This document shows, piece by piece, positions 35,598 to 44,882 of a DNA stretch of 64,000 nucleotides. Source of the DNA: Cerasicoccus arenae (lineage in GTDB: Bacteria > Verrucomicrobiota > Verrucomicrobiia > Opitutales > Cerasicoccaceae). Where the stretch lies: contig NZ_BMXG01000010.1 of the NCBI RefSeq assembly GCF_014651635.1, positions 37,941 through 101,940 on the forward strand, read 5' to 3'. Within the stretch, counting starts at the first letter, position 1. Every line of letters begins with the position of its first letter. Below the pieces are notes generated by a model. That model was not told the origin of the DNA. It was given only the letters and a program-made list of their open reading frames with translations, and ran no database searches. A program made the translations under genes and the position numbers.

Positions 35598-36635
35598 TTA
35601 GTGTTTCGGCATCGGCATGGCCGGACGGGTGTGCCCCTTAAACGGCGCGGCGGTTTCATCCCAGCTGCGGCGTGTGGCGGCCATGAAGATGTCTTCCAGA
35701 TTGGGTTGGAGCCGGGCGATCTCGCGTATACGTGCATCGATCCGCTGGAGGGCTTCCAGAATCGGCTCGGTTAAAAACAATTCCGACGGTGCCAGCAAAC
35801 GGTGCTCCCAGAAGCCGTCTTCGCGCTCTTCCGCGCTCTGGAACGTCAAATCCGGGCCTACATCGGCTAAGGCCTTTTTCAGCGCCATTTGGGTAAGGTT
35901 TACCCGGACGCGATAGGTCGTTTGTGGGAGGAACTCCTTGCGCAGACTGCTTGAATTGCCGTTGGCTACGATGCGGCCTTGATTGATGATGATGACACGG
36001 TCGCAGGATTTTTCGATTTCCGGCAAAATATGGCTGGAGATAATCACGCTCATCCGCCCGCGCAGGCTGTCAATCAGGTTGCGGATGCTCAGAATCTGGT
36101 GTGGGTCCAAGCCGATGGTTGGTTCGTCCATCACGATGACTTCCGGCTCGGCGACAATAGTGTCGGCAATGCCGACGCGCTGGCGGTAGCCCTTGGATAG
36201 TGAGCCGATGACCTTGCGTCGTGCTTTTCGCTGGAGATCGCAAATTTCCATGGCCTCATCGACCCGAGCCTTGACCTTGCGCATGGGCACTTCTTTGAGA
36301 CGCGCCCGGTAGCGTAGATATTCTACCACGCGCATGTCTTCGGGGAGCGGATTGTGCTCGGGCATGTAGCCGACGTGGCGTTTGCTCTCGTAGGGGTTGC
36401 TGGCTACCGGAATACCGCAGATTTTTGCTATGCCAGAGCTCGCTGGCAGCAGACCGCAAAGAATGCGCATTGTGGTGCTCTTGCCCGCCCCGTTGGGCCC
36501 GAGGAAGCCCACCACCTGGCCTGGCTCTACGCGAAATGATACCCCGTCAATGGCCTTTACGCGCCCAAAGCGTTTGGTCAGACCGACGACTTCGATCGCC
36601 GGTGGTGGGGTTGCTGGTGATGACTCTTTAGGCAC
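35598..36635 (-). CDS. GldA-like ABC transporter ATP-binding protein
   Basis: 345 aa. Walker A GPNGAGKS, signature LSKGYRQRVG and Walker B VIVMDEPTIGLDP are all intact, followed by the H-loop SSHILPEIE. The extra 110 C-terminal residues resemble those of ABC-2 export ATPases. It is the first gene of the operon ATPase, permease, GldG-like, DUF4340, AsmA-like (minus strand). Confidence 0.93.
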   Translation of the reverse strand: MPKESSPATPPPAIEVVGLTKRFGRVKAIDGVSFRVEPGQVVGFLGPNGAGKSTTMRILCGLLPASSGIAKICGIPVASNPYESKRHVGYMPEHNPLPEDMRVVEYLRYRARLKEVPMRKVKARVDEAMEICDLQRKARRKVIGSLSKGYRQRVGIADTIVAEPEVIVMDEPTIGLDPHQILSIRNLIDSLRGRMSVIISSHILPEIEKSCDRVIIINQGRIVANGNSSSLRKEFLPQTTYRVRVNLTQMALKKALADVGPDLTFQSAEEREDGFWEHRLLAPSELFLTEPILEALQRIDARIREIARLQPNLEDIFMAATRRSWDETAAPFKGHTRPAMPMPKH

Positions 36636-36826
36636 GATTGGAAATAAGACAGCTCAAGTATGGATTCCGTTCGATCGAAATTCCACTTTGGCCAATATTC
36701 TAAACCGGCAGAGCAAAGGCCATGTTCCCCGAAGAATCAAGTATCAATCCAGCGGGCTTTTTAGGATTCAGGCAGGTAATGCCCTTATCTAGGTTTACGA
36801 AACGATCAGCTCTGCGAATTGATCCT

Positions 36827-38188
36827 TTATACCGTTGAAGAGTATCGGCCCTGCTTCTGCGTCAAATATGCATCGAATAGCATCGCCAAATTCCGGATGA
36901 ATAGTCGGCCTAACGATGTGACTTTAAGCCCTTGGCTCGTCAAGGAGATCAACCCATCGGCAGCCAATTCATCCAACTGAGAAATTGCGTCAGCGAAATG
37001 CTCCTGGAAGTTGATGCCCCACTTCGCGCCAATGTCGTCGAAATCTAGCGATAGATCACACATCAGTTTCATGATGACCGCGCCGCGGAGGCGGTCTTCT
37101 TGTGTCAGGCAGTAGCCTCTCGTAATTGGCAGGCAACCGTTTTCCAAGGCGGCACGATAAGCATCCAATTCTTTTTCATTTTGCCGAAAGGCCCCGGCCG
37201 ATTGCGAAATCGATGAAACGCCAAACCCGCAAATCTCAACTCTCGCCCGCGTGCTGTATCCTTGAAAATTGCGCTGCAAGCTCTTGTTTTTTTGAGCGAC
37301 CACCAACTCGTCGCTTGGCAAAGCAAAGTGATCCAGGCCAATGTATTCGTAGCCAGCTGTGGTTAACGTTTCGATGCAGAGTTTCAGCAAGCCGAGTTTC
37401 TCCGCCGCGCTGGGCAAACCGTGGCGCTCCAGATTTTTCTGGGCAGGCTTTACCCACGGGATATGAGCGTAATTGAAAATTGCAAAGCGCTCGGGGGAGA
37501 GTTCCAGCACTGCTTGCAAGGTCCGCTCAAAACTACTGATGCTTTGCCGTGGCAGGCCGTAGATTAAGTCAATGTTGATTGACGTGAAACCATGCGCCCG
37601 CAGCAAGTCCATCGCCGCGAAATTTTGTTCCTGCGGTTGAACCCGATGGATCGCCTGTTGGACTTCAGGATCACAATCCTGCACGCCGAAGGATGCCCGG
37701 GTGGCACCCATTCGGGCAAAGGCAGCCACATGCTCTTCGTTTAAACGACGTGGATCGAGCTCCACCGAGATTTCCGCATCATCGGAAAATTGAAAGCGCT
37801 TCTTGATGATGCTGCCCAGACGGTTGATCTGCTCTCCGGTGAGAAAATTGGGTGTCCCGCCACCAAAATGCATCTGCACTACGGATCGCCCGGGGAGTAG
37901 GATTTGGCTGAACAGCTCTACTTCTTTCTCAAGTAAGTTGAGGTAATCGTCTGCCCGATCACGCTTGATCGTGGTGATCGTGTGGCATCCGCAAAACCAA
38001 CATAATGTTTCACAGAATGGCAGATGGAAATACAGTGATAAAGGAGCTTTCGAAGTCTTGGTTGCAGCGAGCAAATCAGTCGGATCATCAATTTCTTGAA
38101 AATGATTGGCGGGCGGATAGCTCGTATAGCGTGGGCCAGGTCGCTGGTATTTTTCGATCAAGGCAATGTCGTTATCGCTGAGTTCCAT
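36827..38188 (-). CDS. hemN: Oxygen-independent coproporphyrinogen III oxidase
   Basis: The ATG at 38188 starts MELSDNDIALIEKYQRPGPR, as in HemN; an in-frame ATG 11 codons upstream is unlikely. 453 aa, the normal length. Radical SAM enzyme that converts coproporphyrinogen III to protoporphyrinogen IX without oxygen. The cluster motif is CETLCWFC (C59, C63, C66) with a further Cys at 68, as in true HemN. HFGGGTPNFL, NIDLIYGLP and the C-terminal domain are present. It diverges from nrdD, also an anaerobic enzyme. Confidence 0.93.
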   Translation of the reverse strand: MELSDNDIALIEKYQRPGPRYTSYPPANHFQEIDDPTDLLAATKTSKAPLSLYFHLPFCETLCWFCGCHTITTIKRDRADDYLNLLEKEVELFSQILLPGRSVVQMHFGGGTPNFLTGEQINRLGSIIKKRFQFSDDAEISVELDPRRLNEEHVAAFARMGATRASFGVQDCDPEVQQAIHRVQPQEQNFAAMDLLRAHGFTSINIDLIYGLPRQSISSFERTLQAVLELSPERFAIFNYAHIPWVKPAQKNLERHGLPSAAEKLGLLKLCIETLTTAGYEYIGLDHFALPSDELVVAQKNKSLQRNFQGYSTRARVEICGFGVSSISQSAGAFRQNEKELDAYRAALENGCLPITRGYCLTQEDRLRGAVIMKLMCDLSLDFDDIGAKWGINFQEHFADAISQLDELAADGLISLTSQGLKVTSLGRLFIRNLAMLFDAYLTQKQGRYSSTV

Positions 38189-38234
38189 TCGGAATTGATT
38201 TAGCTTTCTAATGCAAAGCATTAAGGTTCGTTTT

Positions 38235-38283
38235 GCTTAAAATAAGCGCGCGTTTCCGTGTCATTTTCTGGCGCTTATATAAT
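38235..38283. promoter_or_regulatory. Inverted repeats in the hemN-nrdD divergent promoter region
   Basis: Two overlapping symmetric elements are present: GCTTAAAATAAGC (38235-38247) and the pair ATAAGCGC (38242-38249) / GCGCTTAT (38271-38278). The latter runs into a TATAAT (38278-38283) suited as -10 for nrdD. The GCTTA unit thus occurs three times. The placement fits an operator shared by two anaerobic genes. It does not match the FNR consensus, and the regulator is unknown. Confidence 0.45.
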
Positions 38284-38361
38284 CATGGTTTTAACGTTTT
38301 TGCACGGACAAATGCAAGAATTCAGCCATGTTGAAAACACCAACTAAATCAAACAACAAGG

Positions 38362-40602
38362 ATGGAAAAATTGACTGAAGTGCCTGACGAAATGCTTTTA
38401 TTTGATCGGCCAGAGATGGCCTTGACCAGTGAGACCGACCTGCTCTTAAACACCGCTGGTATTCGCTGGATTCGTAAACGTGATGGGCAACGAGTCCCCT
38501 TTGATCCTCAACGCATTATCAACGCACTTTTCCGCGCGGGCGAAGCCACGGGGGAGTTCGATCGCGATCAGGCAGTTGCCATGGCCATCGAGGTCGTTAA
38601 CCGGTTTCAGGCGACCAAACATTGTCGTGCGCCCAGCGTAGAATTAATTCAGGACATCGCCGAAGACGTGCTTATTACCTCGGTGTATCGCCGCACCGCC
38701 AAAGCGTTTATTATCTATCGTGATCAACATGCTCGCCGACGCTCAATCCGCCATCAGGCTAAGACTGAGCTGGTGGAGCAATACCTCAGCAAGCTCGACT
38801 GGCAGGTGCGTGAAAACAGCAATATGGCGTATTCTCTCCAGGGATTAAATAATTATATCGCCTCGGGCATCAGCGAGAACTTCTGGATGAACGAAGTCTA
38901 TCCGCCCTCAATTGAGCAGGCGCACAAGCATGGTGATTTCCATATCCACGACACGAATCAACTGAGCGTTTATTGTGTTGGGTGGGACCTTTTTCAACTT
39001 TTGATGGAGGGCTTTCGCGGCGTGCCTGGGAAGGTAGAATCAGCGCCCGCACGGCATCTGCGTAGCGCAATGGGCCAGGTCGTTAACTTCTTCTACACCC
39101 TGCAGGGCGAGGCGGCTGGCGCACAGGCATTTTCGAGCTTTGACACCTTGCTTGCGCCCTTCATCCGCTACGACAAGCTGGATTACGCGGCGGTTCGTCA
39201 GATCATTCAGGAGTTTATTTTCAATATCAATGTCCCCACTCGCGTAGGCTTCCAATGTCCGTTCACGAATATCACACTCGACCTGCAATGCCCCGGCCAT
39301 TACCGCGAACAGCCCGTGCTTTGCGGTGGGAAATTGATGGATGATGTTTACGGCGATTTTCAGGAAGAGATGGACACCTTCAATCGCGCCTTCTTCGAAA
39401 TCATGACCGAGGGAGACGCTAGCGGTCGGCTATTTTCGTTTCCGATTCCGACCATTAATTTGACGCAGGATTTTAATTGGGAGAACCCCAACCTTGACGG
39501 GCTTTGGGCCATGACTGGAAAATTTGGGATTCCCTATTTTTCGAACTTCATCAACTCAGACATGAGTCCGGATGACGCTCGTTCCATGTGCTGCCGACTG
39601 CGGATTGATAACACCCAGTTGGAGCGGCGGGGTGGTGGACTTTTTGGCGCACACCCGCTCACGGGCAGCATTGGCGTGGTGACAATCAACTTGCCTCGTT
39701 TGGGGTATCAAACGCGCGATAAACGATCGTTTTTAAATCACCTGAGGAAGCTCATGGACCTTGCGCGCGACAGCCTGGAGACCAAGCGTAAGTTCTTGGA
39801 GGAGTTAACCGAAGCCGGCCTGTATCCCTACACCAAGCACTACCTGCGCGATATGAAGGAGCGGCACGGCGTGTTCTGGAAAAACCATTTTTCGACGATC
39901 GGATTGGTCGGCATGAATGAGGCCTGCCTGAACCTCTTCGGCGCGAACATCGCCTCTGACCGCGGGCGTAACTTTGCCGCCGAGGTGCTGCAATTCATGC
40001 GCGAACGCTTGATTCAATATCAGCAGGAGACCGGGAATCATTACAATCTGGAGGCCTCGCCCGCTGAGGGCACATCAATGCGCCTCGCACTTAAGGATCA
40101 AGAACGCTGCCCCGGCATCATCTGCGCAAACGCCTCCGAAGTGCTTCGTGGCAGTGCGCCGTACTACACCAACAGCACGCACCTGCCAGTCGATTTTTCG
40201 GAAGATCCATTTGAGATTCTCTCCCTGCAAGAAGAAACCCAGGTCCTTTACACCGGCGGCACCGTGATCCATCTATTCCTCGGTGAGCGCGTTACGGATC
40301 TTGTCGCAGTCCGCGAATTCGTGAAAACCGTCGCGTCAAATTTCACGCTGCCGTACTTCTCGTTGACGCCGACGTTCAGCGTCTGCCCGCAGCATGGCTA
40401 TCTTTCCGGCGAGCATATCAACTGCCCCCAATGCGGCGAAGAGAGCGAAGTTTACTCACGCATCGTTGGTTACTTACGGCCAGTCTCACAATGGAATGAT
40501 GGCAAGCAAGCGGAGTTTCGGCGACGAAGTCGGCTGAGCGTGGCAACCGACGGGCACCCCAAATTACGTCATCAACGCCTTAAACAATCCGAGATGCTTT
40601 GA
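38362..40602 (+). CDS. nrdD: Anaerobic ribonucleoside-triphosphate reductase
   Basis: 746 aa. Supplies dNTPs without oxygen using a glycyl radical. N-terminal ATP-cone (about 33-120: IRWIRKRDGQRVPFDPQRII), large catalytic domain with HIHDTNQLSVYCVGWDL, and a C-terminal zinc site with CPQHG and CPQCG. The radical loop RIVGYLRPVSQW follows, with the radical Gly at G703. AAGG lies just before the ATG. The activase gene overlaps its stop. Confidence 0.95.
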   Translation: MEKLTEVPDEMLLFDRPEMALTSETDLLLNTAGIRWIRKRDGQRVPFDPQRIINALFRAGEATGEFDRDQAVAMAIEVVNRFQATKHCRAPSVELIQDIAEDVLITSVYRRTAKAFIIYRDQHARRRSIRHQAKTELVEQYLSKLDWQVRENSNMAYSLQGLNNYIASGISENFWMNEVYPPSIEQAHKHGDFHIHDTNQLSVYCVGWDLFQLLMEGFRGVPGKVESAPARHLRSAMGQVVNFFYTLQGEAAGAQAFSSFDTLLAPFIRYDKLDYAAVRQIIQEFIFNINVPTRVGFQCPFTNITLDLQCPGHYREQPVLCGGKLMDDVYGDFQEEMDTFNRAFFEIMTEGDASGRLFSFPIPTINLTQDFNWENPNLDGLWAMTGKFGIPYFSNFINSDMSPDDARSMCCRLRIDNTQLERRGGGLFGAHPLTGSIGVVTINLPRLGYQTRDKRSFLNHLRKLMDLARDSLETKRKFLEELTEAGLYPYTKHYLRDMKERHGVFWKNHFSTIGLVGMNEACLNLFGANIASDRGRNFAAEVLQFMRERLIQYQQETGNHYNLEASPAEGTSMRLALKDQERCPGIICANASEVLRGSAPYYTNSTHLPVDFSEDPFEILSLQEETQVLYTGGTVIHLFLGERVTDLVAVREFVKTVASNFTLPYFSLTPTFSVCPQHGYLSGEHINCPQCGEESEVYSRIVGYLRPVSQWNDGKQAEFRRRSRLSVATDGHPKLRHQRLKQSEML

Positions 40603-41285
40603 ACATTGGTGGACTCATTCGCAATTCACTGATTGATTTTCCTGGCCGACCCACGGTCGTGGTCTTCACCCAAGGCTGTAACTGGCGTTGCCCATACTGC
40701 CACAATGCAGCATTAATACCGCTTCATGGAGTGAATCAAATTGCGCCCGACGCGGTCTTTGCGGTGCTCGACCAGCGTCCGGCTACAGCGCGTAGCCTCG
40801 TTGTCACTGGCGGCGAACCAACGCTCCAGCCGGGACTGATCTCATTTCTACAAGAGGCGAAGAGGCGGTGTGTGACGGTTAAACTCGACAGCAACGGCAG
40901 TCGACCAATGACCCTTCGAGAAATTATTCAGGCCGAACTGGTGGATTACATCGCGCTGGATGTCAAAGGCCCGCTAGCGCGATACCCTAAGTATTGTGGT
41001 AAACGTGTAACGCTCGCCGCGCTCCGGGAATCGATTCACTTGGTTATGCTAAGTGGTGTGGATTATGAATTTCGCACAACGGTCGTTCCGGCTTTGCATT
41101 CCGTAGACGACATTGCGGCAGTTGGCCATGAACTCGCTGGTGGGCGTCATCTGTACCTGCAACCCTTTCGGTCCGAGCAAACGCTTCGCCCGAAGCTGCT
41201 CGGGTCTGACGAGCCATCCCGCGCATTTCTGGAAAGCTGCGCTGAGCGGGCACGTCGCTGGATCCCGACAACGATCAGAATATAG
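40599..41285 (+). CDS. nrdG: Anaerobic ribonucleotide reductase activating enzyme (radical SAM)
   Basis: Starts with TTG overlapping the nrdD stop (TTGA), so translational coupling is likely. 228 aa. CNWRCPYC (C27, C31, C34) is the CX3CX2C iron-sulphur motif; LVVTGGEPTLQP and LDVKGPLARYPKYCG follow. The protein is of the YjjW/PflA-like NrdG type found next to nrdD in many anaerobes and uses SAM to make the glycyl radical. Converges with coaX 44 bases downstream. Confidence 0.92.
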   Translation: MNIGGLIRNSLIDFPGRPTVVVFTQGCNWRCPYCHNAALIPLHGVNQIAPDAVFAVLDQRPATARSLVVTGGEPTLQPGLISFLQEAKRRCVTVKLDSNGSRPMTLREIIQAELVDYIALDVKGPLARYPKYCGKRVTLAALRESIHLVMLSGVDYEFRTTVVPALHSVDDIAAVGHELAGGRHLYLQPFRSEQTLRPKLLGSDEPSRAFLESCAERARRWIPTTIRI

Positions 41286-41329
41286 CCAACGTTAATCCAA
41301 CAGATGAAAGCGAACTGTTCGCCTGCCAA

Positions 41330-42079
41330 TTAGTTTCGCCGACGTTGTGCTTCCGCCAGACCCAGCAAGGTCAAATCCGGCTCAGCCCGGTATTCACTCA
41401 GTGCCTCGCGTAAAAAGCCCCGCGCCGCGCCGCCGGTTAGTAAGACCGTAGGGTCACGCTCACCGAGGGCCGCATATTCCTCCCTTACCCCCACAAGCAG
41501 GGCACGGATCATGCCGGGATAGCCCCGGGCGCAACCCACGTTCATGGCCTCGACAGTGCTGCGGCCAATGCGTGGTGCCAAGTCGAGGTCCGTCGTGTCT
41601 AGACGTGGGAGTAGGGCGGTTTTCTCGTGCAAATATTCGGTCATTGTGGCGATGCCAGGGGCAATAATTCCGCCAATGTAGCCTTGTTGCTCAGTCACGA
41701 GGTCAAAAGTCGTTGCGGTGCCCATATCGATCACCACTGCGGGTGCGTCGACCAGCAGTTGCGCGCCAATCGCGTTGGCTAGGCGGTCCTGTCCGATTTG
41801 TTCGGGGTGGGGATAGCTGATAGGAAGGCCGGGAGTGTCGTCACAAGTCAGTTGCCAAGCGGGGCGGATGGCCGTTGATAATGCCTTGGCGAGCGCCTCG
41901 CCCGCGGCTGGCACAACACTGCACCAACTGACTGGGCCACTGGTCGTAGCAAGTAAATCCGGCAGGGCGGCTAGCAGCTCTGTCCGCGGCACATCGCCTC
42001 GATTCGCCAGTGTGTTGCCCTTTGCGACGGCCCAGTGGACCGAAGTGTTGCCGATGTCAATGACCAGAATTTCGTCCAT
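41330..42079 (-). CDS. coaX: Type III pantothenate kinase
   Basis: 249 aa. First step of coenzyme A synthesis. Motifs of the ASKHA-fold CoaX family: DIGNTSVHWAV (phosphate 1), GQDRLANAIGA, VIDMGTATTFDLV (phosphate 2) and GGIIAPGIATM, with a catalytic Asp in GQDR. It lies 2 bases after birA; birA-coaX is a frequent pair. Confidence 0.95.
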   Translation of the reverse strand: MDEILVIDIGNTSVHWAVAKGNTLANRGDVPRTELLAALPDLLATTSGPVSWCSVVPAAGEALAKALSTAIRPAWQLTCDDTPGLPISYPHPEQIGQDRLANAIGAQLLVDAPAVVIDMGTATTFDLVTEQQGYIGGIIAPGIATMTEYLHEKTALLPRLDTTDLDLAPRIGRSTVEAMNVGCARGYPGMIRALLVGVREEYAALGERDPTVLLTGGAARGFLREALSEYRAEPDLTLLGLAEAQRRRN

Positions 42080-42081
42080 GA

Positions 42082-43092
42082 TTACTCAGCGGAATAGCTA
42101 TCGTGCAGGGAGACATCTCCAGCGGCAAAAGTGCGGACTTCTCCGTTCGCTAACCGCAGTTGAAGAGCGCTGGAGGCGTCCATGCCAACCACTTCACCTG
42201 AAATGTCACCTCCATGCGTGGAAATTGTCACCTTATGGTGATTAATGGCTGAGTATTGTGCCCAAAGCTCATTCATCTCGGCCTCGATATTTCGCTCGAT
42301 ATAGTCGTGATAGGCGTTGGCGAGCTCGGAGATCACCAATGCAGCCACAGCACTCATCGAAAAGGTTTTCCCCACCGCCTGCGACAGGCTCGTGGCAATG
42401 CTGCGGACCTCAACGGGCCAGGTCTCGACGGCGCTATTGACGTTTAGCCCAAGCCCAAGGATCAGCTCGCGCATCCGGTCGGCATCCAGTCGCGCCTCGG
42501 TCAGAATCCCCGCTAATTTTCGCCCATTAATCAGTAAGTCATTGGGCCATTTCGCCAAAACACTTGCCCCGCTGAGTGCGGATAGTTTTGCCGCGATCCG
42601 TAGACCAATCCAAACCGTAAAGCGTTGCATGAAAGCAGGTTGTCGATCGGGTCGAACACCGAAGCTAAGCATCAAGTTGCCAGAGTCGTCGCTGTGCCAG
42701 CGTCTGCCCAGTCGGCCGCGACCGGCGCTTTGCCGTCGTGTTATCACCACTAGGGGACTTTCTGTACCATCGGTCAGCCGCCGCATCGCCTCATCGTTCG
42801 TGCTGCCGCATTCATCCAGTAGAATCCAATTAATTTCCGTCTTTTGCGCCTGCAGTTCTAACGCGAGGAGCAGGGGGTGGAGTGTGGTTGGCTCGGAAAC
42901 CAGCGCATAGCCTTGGCGGCGCACGGCATCGATTACGAATCCCTCTTCTTTGAGCCGGTCGAGGCGGCCCTTAATGCTAACTCGCGACACACCAAGCTGT
43001 TCGGCCAGCATTTCACCGGAGACATGACCGGGCTGAGCGTCTCGCAGGGTCTGCAACAGTGTCAAATCCGGGTCTTGGAGTGGGGTGTTCAT
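42082..43092 (-). CDS. birA: Biotin-protein ligase / biotin operon repressor
   Basis: The ATG at 43092 overlaps the nadC stop (ATGA) and is preferred over an upstream in-frame start. 336 aa. N-terminal winged helix (about 8-68: LLQTLRDAQPGHVSGEMLAE, LGVSRVSIKGRLDRLKEEGF), then the ligase domain with GSTNDEAMR and SAGRGRLGRRWHS (biotinyl-AMP loop) and the KWPNDLLI motif. The presence of the helix suggests it also represses biotin genes, none of which are visible here. It biotinylates AccB. Confidence 0.95.
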   Translation of the reverse strand: MNTPLQDPDLTLLQTLRDAQPGHVSGEMLAEQLGVSRVSIKGRLDRLKEEGFVIDAVRRQGYALVSEPTTLHPLLLALELQAQKTEINWILLDECGSTNDEAMRRLTDGTESPLVVITRRQSAGRGRLGRRWHSDDSGNLMLSFGVRPDRQPAFMQRFTVWIGLRIAAKLSALSGASVLAKWPNDLLINGRKLAGILTEARLDADRMRELILGLGLNVNSAVETWPVEVRSIATSLSQAVGKTFSMSAVAALVISELANAYHDYIERNIEAEMNELWAQYSAINHHKVTISTHGGDISGEVVGMDASSALQLRLANGEVRTFAAGDVSLHDSYSAE

Positions 43093-44020
43093 TGCCAGTC
43101 CAATCCGATGTCCACCCAAGCGGCCTGATGGATCGTTGCTCCGGTGGAAATAAAGTCTAGCCCGAGGGTAGCGAGCGATGGTAGGCGCTCAATTGTGATC
43201 CCGCCACTGGCTTCAGTGAGTGACTTGTCACCGATCAGTGAAATTGCTACGGTAAGTTGATCATTGGTGAAATTATCGAGCATGATGACGTCCGCCCCGG
43301 CGTCCAACACGGGTGGAATCTGCGTCAGATCGTCGACTTCCACTTCGATGCCAAGGTCCGGACGCTTTGCACGTGCAGTGCTGACGGCTGCGGCGAGTCG
43401 CTCGCCCTTATTCGCTTGTTCAGCCGCCAAGTGGTTGTCCTTTAGCATGATGCGATCATAAAGGCCTAGGCGATGGTTCCATCCACCCCCGCAGGCCACC
43501 GCGTATTTTTCGAGCATCCGGTAGCCGGGCGTGGTTTTACGCGTATCAAGCAGGCGCGTCGTGGTGTCTCCGAGTGCTACGGTGTAGCGATGGGTTTCGG
43601 TGGCGATGCCGGTCAAGTGTTGAAGGAAATTGAGAATCACGCGCTCCGCTGTCAGGATCGTTGCCTTAGCGCCTGACAGCTCGCCGAGGCATTCGCCGGG
43701 CTTAAGCGTGGCGGCATCTGTCACTGCAGGCCTAAATGTCACCGATCCGAGACTTTTTCCGTAATAATCCAGTATCATCGCCACAATTGGGAGTCCCGCG
43801 ACGGTCATTGGCTGGCGCGCCATCAACTTTGCCCCCCCCCCCCCCCCGGCAATATGACGGTTTGGGTGGTTGCATCCCCGGTGACAGAGGGGATATTTGC
43901 CAGCCCCCCCCCTTTGAGGTCTTCGAACGAGGCCATTTCGATGAGCCGTTCGATCCAGCTAGGGTCTAGGTCAGCCCAAGAAAGGCGGTGGCTGAAGTCA
44001 TCAAGTGGTCGTTTGCCCAT
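43089..44020 (-). CDS. nadC: Nicotinate-nucleotide pyrophosphorylase, frame broken at a 16-base tract
   Basis: The C-terminal 245 residues read as one frame (43089-43826) with LDTRKTTPGYRMLEKYAVAC, DRIMLKDNHLA and GADVIMLDNF, the NadC quinolinate phosphoribosyltransferase motifs. The expected N-terminus (MGKRPLDDFSHRLSW, then SWIERLIEMASFEDL and GDATTQTVILP) is encoded just upstream in another frame and ends at the tract 43832-43847. With 16 G on the coding strand the frames do not join; 14 or 17 would join them as ...LP-Gly(n)-AKLMARQ. Either the assembly miscounts the tract or the gene is switched off in this genome. Joint nadC-birA-coaX operon. Confidence 0.88.
43832..43847. repeat. C16 homopolymer breaking nadC
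   Basis: Sixteen C on the plus strand (G on the coding strand). It is the longest homopolymer in the window and lies exactly where the two nadC frames meet. Confidence 0.93.
43904..43912. repeat. C9 homopolymer in the nadC N-terminus
   Basis: Nine C on the plus strand, encoding three Gly in the nadC N-terminal frame (DLK-GGG-LAN). In frame. Confidence 0.85.
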
Positions 44021-44081
44021 GCCACATCCTCAATTTCCCCAAGACATTCGCCAAGGCAAATTCTTCCTGATGAGAATTTTG

Positions 44082-44696
44082 CTACCAACCGACGGCATTA
44101 CGTTCGCCCTGCTTGGTGATGTTCTTTTCGTCTTCCCAGACTGCGAGGCCGTTGTTGGTCTGGGTGAGGCTGAGCTGGAAAGTATAGGTGACTTGATTTG
44201 TGCGGCCAGCAGAAGCACGGTCTTCGAGTAGCTTCCCGGTCAGCGTAAAGTAGGGTAAAGGCATGGATTGGGTATCATTTTCCTGAAACTGCTTGATCTC
44301 CATGGTCTGTCGGGCGAGTTCGTCTTCGGCCGAATTACCCAGCCCATACGTGGTCGTGGTGACAACCTTGCCGCTCTGGTTCAGGGCGACACGAATTTTT
44401 TTGGTCAGGTAATCGGTATCAACGAGCTGTGTGGTCTTGTTGGTAATGCGGCCAATACCCAGCACCGCTGGCTGGCTGGGTGCTCGGTCCAGTACGCCTG
44501 AGAGGAGCATGCTTTGCACCATCTGATCAGCCGCAGAGGCCCAGTCCTGGATGTTGATCTTGTCCAAACTGATGATTGTCTGGGTGCCTTGGGAGTCCAC
44601 GTAGCGCCCGTCACGCCCTGGTGTTCCAGAGGATTCACATCCGGTGAAAAGAATAGGCAGAGCAGCGAGACTGAGCAAGGCAAGGTGTGTTTTCAT
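44082..44696 (-). CDS. LpoB-like outer-membrane lipoprotein
   Basis: The ATG at 44696 gives a lipoprotein signal peptide (MKTHLALLSLAALPILFTGC, Cys at residue 20). 204 aa. The mature protein has PAVLGIGRITNKTTQLVDTD, YFTLTGKLLEDRASA and TYTFQLSLTQTNNGLAVWED, as in the LpoB/PBP-activator family that stimulates PBP1B from the outer membrane in E. coli. Whether it activates a PBP here is inference. It ends 61 bases before the nadC start region and is probably a separate unit. Confidence 0.75.
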   Translation of the reverse strand: MKTHLALLSLAALPILFTGCESSGTPGRDGRYVDSQGTQTIISLDKINIQDWASAADQMVQSMLLSGVLDRAPSQPAVLGIGRITNKTTQLVDTDYLTKKIRVALNQSGKVVTTTTYGLGNSAEDELARQTMEIKQFQENDTQSMPLPYFTLTGKLLEDRASAGRTNQVTYTFQLSLTQTNNGLAVWEDEKNITKQGERNAVGW

Positions 44697-44825
44697 GATG
44701 GAAAGGATAGAAGGTTTGGCCGGAAATACGAATGGAATTTCACACAAAGACGCAGTTGCTAGCCCTGAAGTCGTTATTAAGAGCTGTCAAATGGAGTTTT
44801 GCACCATCGTTGCCATGATAATCTT

Positions 44826-44863
44826 AAAAAAAGCGAGGCCTCAGAAGGGGCCTCGCTTTTATA
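44826..44863 (-). terminator. Rho-independent terminator of dnaA
   Basis: AAGCGAGGCC and GGCCTCGCTT form a 10-base stem; on the minus strand it is followed by seven T. It lies 20 bases after the dnaA stop. It can also fold on the plus strand, where no gene ends. Confidence 0.88.
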
Positions 44864-44882
44864 AAAACATTGCGAGAATGGC

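Noticed and set aside
38222..38361. FNR box or NrdR box upstream of nrdD
   Set aside because: Neither TTGAT-N4-ATCAA nor an NrdR-type repeat was found; only the GCTTA-based symmetry is present.
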